NCBI GenBank assembly: GCA_038320345.1
Contig: JBBQED010000010.1
Location: 1-64,000, forward strand
Reading direction: 5' to 3'
Source of the DNA: JBBQED01 sp038320345
GTDB taxonomy: Bacteria > Bacteroidota > Bacteroidia > AKYH767-A > OLB10
DNA length: 64,000 bases
Shown in pieces: positions 8,894 through 18,037 of this stretch (position 1 is its first letter; every line of letters begins with the position of its first letter). The translations under genes were made by a program, and so were the position numbers. The notes under the pieces were generated by a model. The model made no database searches and was not told the DNA's origin. It saw nothing but the letters and a program-made list of their open reading frames with translations.

Positions 8894-10570
8894 ATGAAAA
8901 CAACAATTTCAAAACTCTTTGCAGGTGCTGCCTTAGCAGTAGTCACCTTTGCAACGGGTAATGCACAAACCAATCTGGGTGCAAGTTGTGGATGCCCTAC
9001 GCCAGTATCATCCCGACCAACAGTTCTATTATCAACTCTTGCAACTAATGGTGGTGCAGGAGATGGTGAATTAATTGCAAACAATGTAATCCTGGATTGC
9101 AGCAAAACATGGATTCTGGACAAGAAAATCTATGTGGCTCCAGGAAAAACATTAACTATTCTGCCGGGTACTGTAATTAAAGGAAGAGATTTCCCAGGTG
9201 CACCAGCGAATGCTACAGCTCTTACAGTTGAAGTAGGAGGAAAAATTTTCGCTTCAGGTACTGCCGATTGTCAAATTGTATTTACTACAGAAGCAGATAA
9301 CTTGGATGGAACTTATTCTGTTTCTAATACTGGTAAATGGGGTGGATTGTTAGTTGCAGGAAAAGCTACTAATAATTTAACACTTGCTGCTAATGGTCCT
9401 TTTACTGCAGGTTCAGGTAATGGAAGACTTTGTGTAGCTGATGGACTGGGTACATTTGAAGGTTTCTCTTCTTCTAACTCAAAAGATCAGTTTGGTGTCA
9501 ACCTTTCTACAGGTGGTGTTTTTGATGATAACGACAACTCAGGTATCCTGAAATATGTATCTATTCGTCATGCAGGTACTGCTTTATCTGTTGGTGCTGA
9601 AATCAATTCATTGACTTTAGGTTCTGTTGGTCGCGGTACAATAATAGATCATATTGAAATCGTTTCTGCTGGAGATGATGGAATCGAATTTTTTGGTGGT
9701 ACTGTAAATGTTAAATATTGCAGTATGTTGTTTGGTAACGATGATAATCTCGATTGGGATGATGGCTGGCAAGGTAAAGTTCAGTATATATTCGTTCTTC
9801 AAAATCAACTTGGTCAAGGTAGCCCTGATAATGATAATGGATTTGAAGCGGATGCTGATGATCAAAAATCAAATTTATTACCTCGTTCTCATCCTGTTAT
9901 TTACAATGCAACTATTATTGGAAATGGCAAAACTGCTCTCACAAGTGATAATAGCGCACTTGCTGGTATCAATGCAAAAGAATTAACTGAAGGTGAAATT
10001 TATAATTCAATTATTGCCAATTTTAAAACTGGATTTAATATGACTAAAGCTTTAGGTACAAGAACAGGTACTAGCGAAGCTTATCATAACTGGTCAAATT
10101 CACTTGGTAATGGTAGCCAGAGTTTAAAAGTTAAGTGTAACACATTTGTAGGAAATGTTGATGGCATTACAGTTGATAAATTGTCTGCTAATGTTGTACC
10201 TGCTGATAATACACAGTTTACTACTACAGATCTTAACAATGTTGTAAGTTCTATCACTGGCTTTAATTATGCATTTGCTATCAATGGAACAACAAATGCA
10301 ATCAGCCAACAGGTTGATGCAGTTCCAAATCCAGCTTTATCTACAACTGGTTGCCCTGTTGCTCCTGTTGATGGTTTCTTTAATACTGCAAACTACAGAG
10401 GTGCATTTCAATCAAATGGACAAAACTGGTTATCTAGTTGGACTTATTCAACATTGTTAGGTGCAGTTAATGGTCTTCAACCATGTCCTACAGATATTAA
10501 TGGTGATGGTGTTACTAATAACTCAGACTTCTTGCAGTTATTAGGTCAATTTGGTCTTAATTGTAATTAA
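8894..10570 (+). CDS. Secreted right-handed beta-helix protein with C-terminal dockerin-like EF-hand
   Basis: This 558-residue exported protein has a signal peptide (1-24, ending GNAQ). Residues about 60-430 carry the turn pattern of a parallel beta-helix seen in many Bacteroidota surface proteins: LTILPGTVIKG, CQIVFTTEAD, GKWGGLLVAGKA, GILKYVSIRHAG, IDHIEIVSAGDDGIEFFGG and IYNSIIANF. The last 24 residues read DINGDGVTNNSDFLQLLGQF, a calcium-loop plus helix like one half of a type I dockerin. There is no T9SS sorting domain. The next gene downstream (10610) carries cohesin-like modules, so the dockerin half could attach this protein to it; that is inference. Confidence 0.85.
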   Translation: MKTTISKLFAGAALAVVTFATGNAQTNLGASCGCPTPVSSRPTVLLSTLATNGGAGDGELIANNVILDCSKTWILDKKIYVAPGKTLTILPGTVIKGRDFPGAPANATALTVEVGGKIFASGTADCQIVFTTEADNLDGTYSVSNTGKWGGLLVAGKATNNLTLAANGPFTAGSGNGRLCVADGLGTFEGFSSSNSKDQFGVNLSTGGVFDDNDNSGILKYVSIRHAGTALSVGAEINSLTLGSVGRGTIIDHIEIVSAGDDGIEFFGGTVNVKYCSMLFGNDDNLDWDDGWQGKVQYIFVLQNQLGQGSPDNDNGFEADADDQKSNLLPRSHPVIYNATIIGNGKTALTSDNSALAGINAKELTEGEIYNSIIANFKTGFNMTKALGTRTGTSEAYHNWSNSLGNGSQSLKVKCNTFVGNVDGITVDKLSANVVPADNTQFTTTDLNNVVSSITGFNYAFAINGTTNAISQQVDAVPNPALSTTGCPVAPVDGFFNTANYRGAFQSNGQNWLSSWTYSTLLGAVNGLQPCPTDINGDGVTNNSDFLQLLGQFGLNCN

Positions 10571-10609
10571 TATTATATAACAATAATTTATAATAATCAA
10601 AAAATTAAC

Positions 10610-13600
10610 ATGAAAAAAATTCTAATTGGTGCAGCCCTTCTATTTACGGGACTGTTTGCCAACGCCCAGGTTACTCCCCTGGAAAACATTGTAGTTGAAA
10701 AATACTACGTTTCAAATGCTGCCGATGCAGCTGGAAGTACTGGTGTTTTACCTGTAGGTTCTGTAACATACAGAATTTATGCTGATATGGCTCCAGGATA
10801 TAATTTCCAAGCTTTATTTGGTCTTACTGGTCAACCTTTAACAGTTACAACTTCTACTACATTCTTTAATAATGAAGATTATGGTAGTACAACTCCTAGC
10901 ACAAGTGCTGCTAACGTTCGTAAAAACTCAGCATTGCTTGATTCTTATTTCTCTGTTGGTGGTGCTGCTGCTGGTAAAATGGGTGTATTTAAATCAGAAG
11001 ATACAGATGGTTCACCTGGAAATGCTCAAGGTATTCTTCAGAATAACGATCCTTCAACTACGGGTCCTTTGAACATTGGTGCTGCTGCTAGCTTATTAGC
11101 ACAGGATGGGATGATTTCAGGTTCACCTGTTGGTGTAACTTACGTAGGAATCTCTGGTGTTGATTTGGCTGCTCTTGATGGATTAAGCCAAGCTGGTAAT
11201 TCTTTCACTACTACTGTTGGTTCTATCGCTGCTTTAGGTGGTGCTGTTGGTCCAACTGCTGCAAACCGTGTTTTGATCGGACAGTTTACTACAGATGGTA
11301 TTTTCCATTTTGAACTGAATGCTCAAATTGGTGGACCAGGTGGTACAGTATTTCAATATGTAGCTGCCAACCCAACAGGATCACAAATTTTAGCTGCTTT
11401 CTGTACTGGTACTTACGGAGCTCCAAACATTCTTCCTGTTGTAAACATTACTGCTCCAACTGCAGGACAGAGTTTTGTAGTAGGTTCAATTGCTTTGGCG
11501 GCTACTGCTACTGATGCAGATGGTACAATCTCTCAGGTTGAATTTAAAGTTGACGGGGTTTCTGTTGGTATTGATGCTACTTCACCTTACACTGCTACTT
11601 ATGCAGGTGTGATTGGTAACCATACACTTCAAGTGATTGCTACTGATAATAATGGTGGAACATCAAATACTTCCGTTGCATTTAGTTGTGTTTCTAATCC
11701 TGCTCCTGTTGCTACTATTACTAGTCCTGCTACAGGATCTAGTTTTGTTACAGGTGCTACTGTAGTAATCAATGCAACTGCAACTGATAATGGTTCAGTG
11801 GCTTCTTTACAGTTTAAAATTGACGGATCTAATTTTGGTGCTTTACAAACCGGTGCTGGTCCGTATACAATCAATTACACTGCTGTTGTGGGTACTCATA
11901 TTATCACTGCTGTTGCAACTGATAACTTAGGTCTTACAGGAACTTCTGCTCCGGTATCAATTACTGTTGCAAATAACCCTCCTCCTGTTGTGAGCATCAC
12001 TGCTCCTACTGCTGGTTCAAGTATCATTACTGGTTCAACCTATACTATTTCTGCCAATGCAAGTGATAATGGTTCAGTTGCTCAGGTTGAATTCTTTGTT
12101 GATGGAGTTTCTGCAGGTGTTGATGCAAATTCACCTTATTCAGTAAGCGCTACTGCAGGTGCAATCGGTACACATTGTATTACTGCTACTGCTACGGATA
12201 ACATTGGTGCTACAACTACCACTGTTTGTACTAACATCAATGTGGTTAGTTCTATTGCTCCTTATGCAATTCAAACATCTTCACAAACTTGTATCCCAAC
12301 TACATTCTGTGTTCCTGTTGTAGCTGTTGCTGCTGTTGATAACGTAATCGGTTATGATGTAGTATTAAATTATGATGCAACTAAAGTTACTCCAACTGGA
12401 AACATTACTGTTTACGGTGATATCGTAACTGCTAGTCAGGTTGATGCTATCAATAACTTTGCTGCTGGAACAATGAATATTTCTTTGTTCTTTAATGCTT
12501 CAGCTCCTGCTACTGCTGAGTTCAATGGTACAGGTCGTGTATTCTGTGTTGAATTCACTAAAACTGGTTCTTTCTCTCCTGTTGATACAGCGTCTTTCTC
12601 AATTGCTTCTCTGCAAGAAAGTTATTTCACTGGTGTAATTAGTCAGTTCGTTGATGCTGGAAAAGTAACTACTTATAAAGATACTACTTACACAGCTGGT
12701 CTGCGTTTCTGGTCTGATAACAGTCCTTTAAAATATGATCCGTTGAATCCTGCAACTTATCTGGTGACAAATATCTATGGTAATGATCTTTCATGCTCTA
12801 ACCAAAGTGCAACTGCGGTACAACCTGATTTGAATGGTAACTTCTCTTATGCTACTAGTAATGGTTTAGCTGTAAATATTCAAAGAGATATTCTTGGAAC
12901 TACTGATGTTCAGCCGGTAATTAACGGTGCTGATGCATTGTTAGCTCGTAAAGTTCTGTTGAATGATATTTCTTTCATTCCTAATGTGTATCAGGCTATT
13001 TCAATGGACGTTAATGCTGACGGAGTAATTTCTGCAGGAGACGTTTCTCAGATCAATCAACGTGCTGTATTATCTATTCCTGAATTCAAACAAGCTTGGA
13101 ACTACAGTAATGGTGGTACTTCAAATGGTCAGCCTTCTAAAGACTGGTTATTTGTTGATACAGTTACAGTTCAAACTAATGCTGCTTATGCTATCTCTGC
13201 AACTTACCCTGCTAATGATGGTGTTGGTTTCTCTAAAGCTAAAGTTCCAGTTGTTACTTTCTGTCAGCCTATTAAAGTGCTTAACCTTGCTATCTGTCCT
13301 GAAATCTTCACTACTAACTACAAAGGAATATTGTTAGGTGATGTGAATGGTAATTTTGCGACTGTAGGTTCTGGTGGTGTATTCAGAAATGCTGGTACTG
13401 ATAAAGTTGTTTTCGATCTTTCAAAAGCAATTTTTGCGAATGGTTTCGTTGATGTACCTGTATCTGCAATGTCATTCGATAAAGTAAATGCTCTTGACTT
13501 TGCTGTTCAGTTTAATGGTTCTAATCTATCTTTCAATTCTATGGTTAGTTACAATGAAAACATGGAGTCTTTATCTCACTTTAATACTGATGATAAAACT

Positions 13601-14008
13601 TTACGTTTCACATCTAACAGCATGGAAAGCTACAATCTTTCTAATTCAATTCTTGCTGTTCGTTTCGCAACTAAAAACAATAGCATCAGCAAATCTGATC
13701 TTACTTCAGTTGTTGGTTATTTGAATGGTGAAAGAGTTGCTACTGAAGTTATCGGTGCTAATGAATCAGCTTCTGCTAACATTAGTGTATTCCCTAACCC
13801 AGCTGCTGGTATTCTAAATGTTGCAGTTTCTGAAAATGCTATGGTTCAATTGATGGATATGGAAGGTCGTCAGGTTGTTTTACAAACTGAAGTTCTTGCT
13901 AACCAGAAAACTGAATTAAACGTTCAGACTCTTGCTAATGGAGTTTACATGTTGAAAATTTCTAACGACAACTTCGTTTCAATGAAGAAAGTTGTAGTTA
14001 AAAACTAA
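10610..14008 (+). CDS. Large multidomain paralogue 4: family module, three Ig-like repeats, cohesin- and dockerin-like modules, T9SS domain
   Basis: This 1132-residue surface protein has a signal peptide (1-19) and the VExYYVS family module (about 22-265: IVVEKYYVSNA, SVTYRIYADMAPGY, FFNNEDYG, SALLDSY, GVFKSEDTDG, FTTDGIFHFELN, YVAANPTG). Three Ig-like repeats follow (about 273-545; each with an ITAPTAG/ITSPATG start and a QVEF.VDG core). Then come a cohesin-like beta-sandwich (about 548-690: VIGYDVVLNYDATKVTPTG, GTGRVFCVEF), a dockerin-like segment (about 760-825: DVNADGVISAGDVSQI), a second cohesin-like module (about 925-1045) and a sorting domain (VFPNPAAGILNV...GVYMLKI). Codons are strikingly uniform (GCT, ACT, GTT, GGT), as in very highly expressed genes. 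It is likely an abundant surface scaffold; partners are unknown. Confidence 0.88.
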   Translation: MKKILIGAALLFTGLFANAQVTPLENIVVEKYYVSNAADAAGSTGVLPVGSVTYRIYADMAPGYNFQALFGLTGQPLTVTTSTTFFNNEDYGSTTPSTSAANVRKNSALLDSYFSVGGAAAGKMGVFKSEDTDGSPGNAQGILQNNDPSTTGPLNIGAAASLLAQDGMISGSPVGVTYVGISGVDLAALDGLSQAGNSFTTTVGSIAALGGAVGPTAANRVLIGQFTTDGIFHFELNAQIGGPGGTVFQYVAANPTGSQILAAFCTGTYGAPNILPVVNITAPTAGQSFVVGSIALAATATDADGTISQVEFKVDGVSVGIDATSPYTATYAGVIGNHTLQVIATDNNGGTSNTSVAFSCVSNPAPVATITSPATGSSFVTGATVVINATATDNGSVASLQFKIDGSNFGALQTGAGPYTINYTAVVGTHIITAVATDNLGLTGTSAPVSITVANNPPPVVSITAPTAGSSIITGSTYTISANASDNGSVAQVEFFVDGVSAGVDANSPYSVSATAGAIGTHCITATATDNIGATTTTVCTNINVVSSIAPYAIQTSSQTCIPTTFCVPVVAVAAVDNVIGYDVVLNYDATKVTPTGNITVYGDIVTASQVDAINNFAAGTMNISLFFNASAPATAEFNGTGRVFCVEFTKTGSFSPVDTASFSIASLQESYFTGVISQFVDAGKVTTYKDTTYTAGLRFWSDNSPLKYDPLNPATYLVTNIYGNDLSCSNQSATAVQPDLNGNFSYATSNGLAVNIQRDILGTTDVQPVINGADALLARKVLLNDISFIPNVYQAISMDVNADGVISAGDVSQINQRAVLSIPEFKQAWNYSNGGTSNGQPSKDWLFVDTVTVQTNAAYAISATYPANDGVGFSKAKVPVVTFCQPIKVLNLAICPEIFTTNYKGILLGDVNGNFATVGSGGVFRNAGTDKVVFDLSKAIFANGFVDVPVSAMSFDKVNALDFAVQFNGSNLSFNSMVSYNENMESLSHFNTDDKTLRFTSNSMESYNLSNSILAVRFATKNNSISKSDLTSVVGYLNGERVATEVIGANESASANISVFPNPAAGILNVAVSENAMVQLMDMEGRQVVLQTEVLANQKTELNVQTLANGVYMLKISNDNFVSMKKVVVKN

Positions 14009-14030
14009 TAAATCTTTGTTTAGCTAGTGA

Positions 14031-14060
14031 AGGCCCCGGCAATTTTGTCGGGGCTTTTTT
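14031..14060 (+). terminator. Strong intrinsic terminator after paralogue 4
   Basis: GCCCCGGC pairs with GTCGGGGC around an AATTTT loop and is followed by T6. Its GC-rich stem stands out in AT-rich DNA and fits a highly expressed gene. Confidence 0.92.
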
Positions 14061-14112
14061 GTATTCTTTGCCATTCCGTTTAACATAAGGTTCATATTAA
14101 GATAATTCTCCG

Positions 14113-14146
14113 TTTGCATTCTCAGTTCCTTTTAGGCTTAACTTTG
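14113..14146 (+). promoter_or_regulatory. Bacteroidota-type promoter (-33 TTTG, -7 TAACTTTG)
   Basis: TTTG at 14113-14116 and an exact TAnnTTTG box (TAACTTTG, 14139-14146) are 22 bp apart, a spacing fitting the known Bacteroidota consensus. The ATG of the next gene is at 14163, giving a short leader. Confidence 0.65.
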
Positions 14147-14162
14147 AAAAAATCCTACTGCA

Positions 14163-14930
14163 ATGAAAGACTTGATGCTGAGCTTAATTATCGTTCTATC
14201 TGCGCTAACTGCAAGTGCTCAACAATCTTTAATGGTTCATCAGGGTGATGCTAAAATTCATCAAGGTACTGTTACTAGTTCAATAAATAAAATAGGTACA
14301 GTTGATTTGCTCGATTCTGTAGTGTTCGATTATTCACAGGCTATTGTGTTTGGTGATACTATTGAATTTCCGGTATCCTTTCTTTCTGATGATACCATTT
14401 ATACACTTGACTTTTCATTTAAATACAATCAAATAGAATTGGTTTTTGACAGTATCATTAATCTGACTTCAGGTTTACAATCTTTGTATTTTTACAATAC
14501 TAATGATTCAACAATCAGATTTACATCGAATAGCTTACAGCAATGTACTAATGACACAGCCATTGTAAAAATCCGTTTTGTTATGTTGAACGGACAGTTT
14601 AACCCCGCTTATGTGAATACCATTAAAGGATATTTAAATGGCGATGGTTGCAGTATAAAGATTCCTAATTACTCTGCAGTAGGTATTGAGGATTTGAATG
14701 CTAAAGATGGAATTAGTATCTATCCAAATCCGGGACGGGATTTAATCAATGTTGAAACAAGTCGTCCTTCCAACATTCAACTTTTGGATTCCAACGGAAA
14801 AATTGTGCTATCAGATAATACAATATTTGAAAAGCATAGCCTTAATACGACTAACATTTCTCCTGGGTTTTATTTGCTTAAAATTGAATCAGGAAATTTT
14901 TTCCAGATCAGAAAGATCATTCTTGAATAG
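14163..14930 (+). CDS. Secreted cohesin-like protein with T9SS sorting domain
   Basis: This 255-residue protein has a signal peptide (1-19, ending ASAQ). Its body (about 45-175) is homologous to the second cohesin-like module of the 10610 protein. Compare DSVVFDYSQAIVFGDTIEFPVS with DKVVFDLSKAIFANGFVDVPVS, RFTSNSLQ with RFTSNSME, and the KGYLNGDG/VGYLNGER ends. A type A sorting domain follows (IYPNPGRDLINV...LLKIESG.F.QIRKIILE). It looks like a free-standing copy of the neighbour's module, with its own promoter. It may present or cap the same partner; no catalytic residues are expected. Confidence 0.8.
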   Translation: MKDLMLSLIIVLSALTASAQQSLMVHQGDAKIHQGTVTSSINKIGTVDLLDSVVFDYSQAIVFGDTIEFPVSFLSDDTIYTLDFSFKYNQIELVFDSIINLTSGLQSLYFYNTNDSTIRFTSNSLQQCTNDTAIVKIRFVMLNGQFNPAYVNTIKGYLNGDGCSIKIPNYSAVGIEDLNAKDGISIYPNPGRDLINVETSRPSNIQLLDSNGKIVLSDNTIFEKHSLNTTNISPGFYLLKIESGNFFQIRKIILE

Positions 14931-14950
14931 ATAAAATTTATCGCGCACTA

Positions 14951-15703
14951 CTATAGTTTAGTCTCTTGTAGTAAAGTAGCTTCTTCAATGAAGCCCTTAT
15001 GTGTCCAAATAAGTTTTCCATCTTTATAAAGTTCTAAATAAGGAATACCATCTATTTTCTTGGCTTGCATCAACTCCGGATTTTGATCCGCATCAATTTT
15101 TAGAAGATCTAATTTATCGCTCTTGCTCTCAGCAAGCTTTTCTAAAGTAGGAAGCATTTTTTGACAAGGGGCACACCATTTTGCGTTAAAGTCTACCAGA
15201 ATATATTTTTCTGAAATTATGTTTTTTTGAAAGTCAGCTAAACTCATTCCTTTACTTCCTGTAGCATTTGTTGAAGTAGTAACCGCTTTATTAGCTGCTT
15301 TCCATTTCATGATTCCTCCCGACAAATTATGTACTTCTTTGAAGCCTAAATCTTTCATTTTAGATGCAGCCGATGAACTACGGCCTCCAGACATACAGTA
15401 CACTAAAACGGGTTTGGTTTTATCAAGCTTATTAATTGCCGCTTCAAAATTGTCTCCGTTATAATTGATATTGGTTGCATTTTCGAGATGTCCTTCAAGA
15501 AATTCCTCCGGAGTTCTTACATCGATTAACTGAGCATTGGGATTATTAGCGATCAACTTTTCAAATTCATTCACTTCAATTTTATCGTTGATGATCGTAG
15601 CTCCGCTGTTAGTACTTTGAGAAGTGTTGCTTTGCTGGCAGGATCCTAAAATACTGATCGATAGTATTAGAGTTATGGATAGCACTATGCTGTATTTTGT
15701 CAT
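14951..15703 (-). CDS. Lipoprotein with rhodanese and thioredoxin domains
   Basis: This 250-residue protein has a lipobox LGSC (Cys about 22). A rhodanese domain (about 42-140) carries the active-site Cys in VLVYCMSGGRSSSAA. A thioredoxin domain (about 150-250) has WCAPCQK and the cis-proline loop GIPYLEL. It should sit in the periplasm on a membrane and could handle persulfide sulfur and thiol-disulfide exchange in one chain. It converges with the surface-protein block and stands alone on the minus strand ahead of folC. The specific substrate is unknown. Confidence 0.9.
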   Translation of the reverse strand: MTKYSIVLSITLILSISILGSCQQSNTSQSTNSGATIINDKIEVNEFEKLIANNPNAQLIDVRTPEEFLEGHLENATNINYNGDNFEAAINKLDKTKPVLVYCMSGGRSSSAASKMKDLGFKEVHNLSGGIMKWKAANKAVTTSTNATGSKGMSLADFQKNIISEKYILVDFNAKWCAPCQKMLPTLEKLAESKSDKLDLLKIDADQNPELMQAKKIDGIPYLELYKDGKLIWTHKGFIEEATLLQETKL

Positions 15704-15831
15704 TGATTTTTTTCTTGAAAGATTACTTGGAACGTAAAATTAGAGCATCCCAAGTTGGTTCTGCTAATTATTTTGTACTTAGTTGAGATTCAGTTAAATA
15801 CTCTTAATCAAAATGTGCAATTGAAAATCGA

Positions 15832-17130
15832 TTAGAGTACTTCAGCAACAGTGAACGTGCTTCCACCCACAAAAATCACATCATTCATTTCGGAGTCTTT
15901 TTGAGCCGCATCTAAGGCAGATCTCACACTTTCGTATATGCTACCTGTTAGTCCTAATGATGTTGCTTTTTCTGATAAAAGTGTAGCATCCATTCCTCGG
16001 GGAATATCTGCTTTACAGAAATAGTATTTCGCTTCTTTCGGAAAAAGATAAAGTATTTTATTAAGGTCCTTATCATCCACCATACCCAGCACAATTCTTA
16101 ACTGATCATGTGGAAGTGCAGTGATCATCGGAAGTGTTTCTTTTAATCCATCCTCGTTATGTCCGGTATCACAAATTGTTAAAGGATTACGATTGATAAT
16201 CTGCCATCTTCCTTGTAAACCTGTTCGCAACGAAACCTGTTTGAACCCCGACTTAATAGCGCTATCAGAAATATTTAATCCTTCCAGTCTTAAAATATCT
16301 ATCGTTTGTAAAACAGTGCAACAATTTTTTAATTGATAAGTCCCAGTAAGATCGAGTTGGAGTTTTTGATAAATGATTTCTTGATCTACTTTTACTTCAA
16401 CCGCCATTATCTCTTCCACCGGATTATAATTTACGGCTCTACAACTGTAATGATCTTGTGTAAAATAAATTTCTGAACCAGATGCTATGGCTTTTTCTGT
16501 AAATATCGATTGAGTTTCTTTCAGATATTCTCCAATAACTACGGGTACAGATTCTTTAATAATTCCTGCTTTTTCTTTAGCGATGAGTTCTAAAGTATTG
16601 CCTAAAAGATTCATATGATCGTATCCGATATTGGTAATAACTGAGACGAGAGGTGTAACAACGTTGGTGGAATCTAGTCTACCCCCAAGTCCGGTTTCAA
16701 TCACAGCAATATCAGTCTTCATCTCTTTGAAATAAGCGAGGGCCATACCGGTGCTCATTTCAAAAAAAGAAGGTTGTATATTTTCGAAATCATTTTTATA
16801 CTGACTTACAAAATTACTTACCCATTCTTTACTTACCATCTCACCATTCACCTTAATACGTTCGCGAAAATCTTTGAGATGAGGGGAAGTATAGAGTCCA
16901 GTTTTATAACCGGCCTCTTGTAAAATTGAGGCTAACATATGTGACGTAGAGCCCTTACCGTTAGTACCAGCAATATGAATACACACTAAACCTACTTCAG
17001 GATTTCCTAAAATAGTACACAATGCATGTGTATTGTCAAGATTAGGTTTATAAGCTGCAGGACCAATGCGATGAAACATAGGTAGTGCTGAAAAAAGATA
17101 ATCAAGAGTTTCTTGGTAATTCATGTTCAC
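15832..17130 (-). CDS. folC: Bifunctional dihydrofolate/folylpolyglutamate synthase
   Basis: This 432-residue Mur-ligase-type enzyme adds glutamate to dihydropteroate and folates in the cytoplasm using ATP. Diagnostic motifs are the P-loop HIAGTNGKGSTSHMLA (about 50-65), TSPHLKDFRERI, ETGLGGRLDSTNV and DTGHNEDG. Length matches the family. The gene lies just downstream of the tonB operon on the same strand with a 52-bp gap. Confidence 0.95.
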   Translation of the reverse strand: MNMNYQETLDYLFSALPMFHRIGPAAYKPNLDNTHALCTILGNPEVGLVCIHIAGTNGKGSTSHMLASILQEAGYKTGLYTSPHLKDFRERIKVNGEMVSKEWVSNFVSQYKNDFENIQPSFFEMSTGMALAYFKEMKTDIAVIETGLGGRLDSTNVVTPLVSVITNIGYDHMNLLGNTLELIAKEKAGIIKESVPVVIGEYLKETQSIFTEKAIASGSEIYFTQDHYSCRAVNYNPVEEIMAVEVKVDQEIIYQKLQLDLTGTYQLKNCCTVLQTIDILRLEGLNISDSAIKSGFKQVSLRTGLQGRWQIINRNPLTICDTGHNEDGLKETLPMITALPHDQLRIVLGMVDDKDLNKILYLFPKEAKYYFCKADIPRGMDATLLSEKATSLGLTGSIYESVRSALDAAQKDSEMNDVIFVGGSTFTVAEVL

Positions 17131-17182
17131 CTGTGAAATTACGAAACTTATAAGTGAAAGTTGGTGAATTCAGTGATGAGGC

Positions 17183-18037
17183 TCAGCGCAAAATAAAATT
17201 GAAAGTGATAGAACCTTTTTGTTCTTCAACACCTTTGTCGCTGGCACTGAATTTAGCTTTCAGGGCTGCTTCTTTTGCTTTACGAACAAGGTTACTGCTG
17301 GTTGTAGTGGATCCTCTTCCAGGACCGTTTGCACTAAGTACTTTTCCGTATTTATCTACAACAATATCTATCACTACTTTTCCTTGTTCCTGACTATTAT
17401 CACTGATGCTTGGTTTGGCGAGCCAATTTCTTCCGGTGAGATCATAGTAAATACCAACTCCATCTCCATTTCCTCCTCCATGTCCTGTACCACTACCACC
17501 GCCTGAACCGGGTCCGGTTCCAGATCCATTACCTCCACCATTTCCAGTTCCATCACCTCCCGTTCCATTTCCTTCTTTCGTTCCGGTTTCAGCGCCAGGA
17601 TTTCCTTTTGATCCTGGTTTATATAGGGCTGCCTGATTTACTTTTCGTTCTTCAACTTTAGGTAACGCGACCACAGGAGCAGCAGTTGTTTTTTTAATAA
17701 CTGGTTTCTTAGTTTCAACAGGCTTAACAGGATTTTTTACAGGACGTTTTTCGGTCTTGTTTACATCAACCGTTACTTCAGCTTCTGAAGTCATTAACTC
17801 TTCCTCATTCTCTTTAGTAACTGCTTGCTTTTGCTCCTGCTGAACAGCTGGTGCCGGAGTAACTTCGGCAAAATCTACAGTACCAAATTCAACAAAGCTT
17901 CCACCACCACCACCACCGGCAAGACCTTCTTCCCATGGTGGATTAGGAGTAGTAATAAAAATATACATCATCAGTAATGCAATCAGAATATGAATTCCGA
18001 CTGCAAGTGAGAGTGATTTAGTTTGATCGGCGGTCAT
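17183..18037 (-). CDS. TonB-like energy transducer
   Basis: This 284-residue protein has one N-terminal membrane helix (about 11-30), a long periplasmic linker with a VEERKVNQ-type charged part and a Gly-rich low-complexity stretch (about 145-200, repeats of GNG/GSG). The C-terminal domain (about 210-284: GKVVIDIVVDKYGKVLSA, ITFNFILR) resembles TonB/TolA C-terminal domains. It is the last gene of an exbB-exbD-tonB operon, overlapping exbD by 4 bp. The Gly-rich linker replaces the usual Pro-rich one, so the rigid periplasm-spanning arm may be different. Likely partners are outer-membrane receptors such as the one at 3341. Confidence 0.85.
   Translation of the reverse strand: MTADQTKSLSLAVGIHILIALLMMYIFITTPNPPWEEGLAGGGGGGSFVEFGTVDFAEVTPAPAVQQEQKQAVTKENEEELMTSEAEVTVDVNKTEKRPVKNPVKPVETKKPVIKKTTAAPVVALPKVEERKVNQAALYKPGSKGNPGAETGTKEGNGTGGDGTGNGGGNGSGTGPGSGGGSGTGHGGGNGDGVGIYYDLTGRNWLAKPSISDNSQEQGKVVIDIVVDKYGKVLSANGPGRGSTTTSSNLVRKAKEAALKAKFSASDKGVEEQKGSITFNFILR

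Noticed and set aside
11629..11874. 81-codon minus-strand frame opposite the Ig repeats of the 10610 gene
   Set aside because: Shadow of repetitive GCT/ACT-rich coding sequence.
17374..17568. Acidic repetitive minus-strand frame within tonB
   Set aside because: Frame-shifted reading of the glycine-rich repeat.
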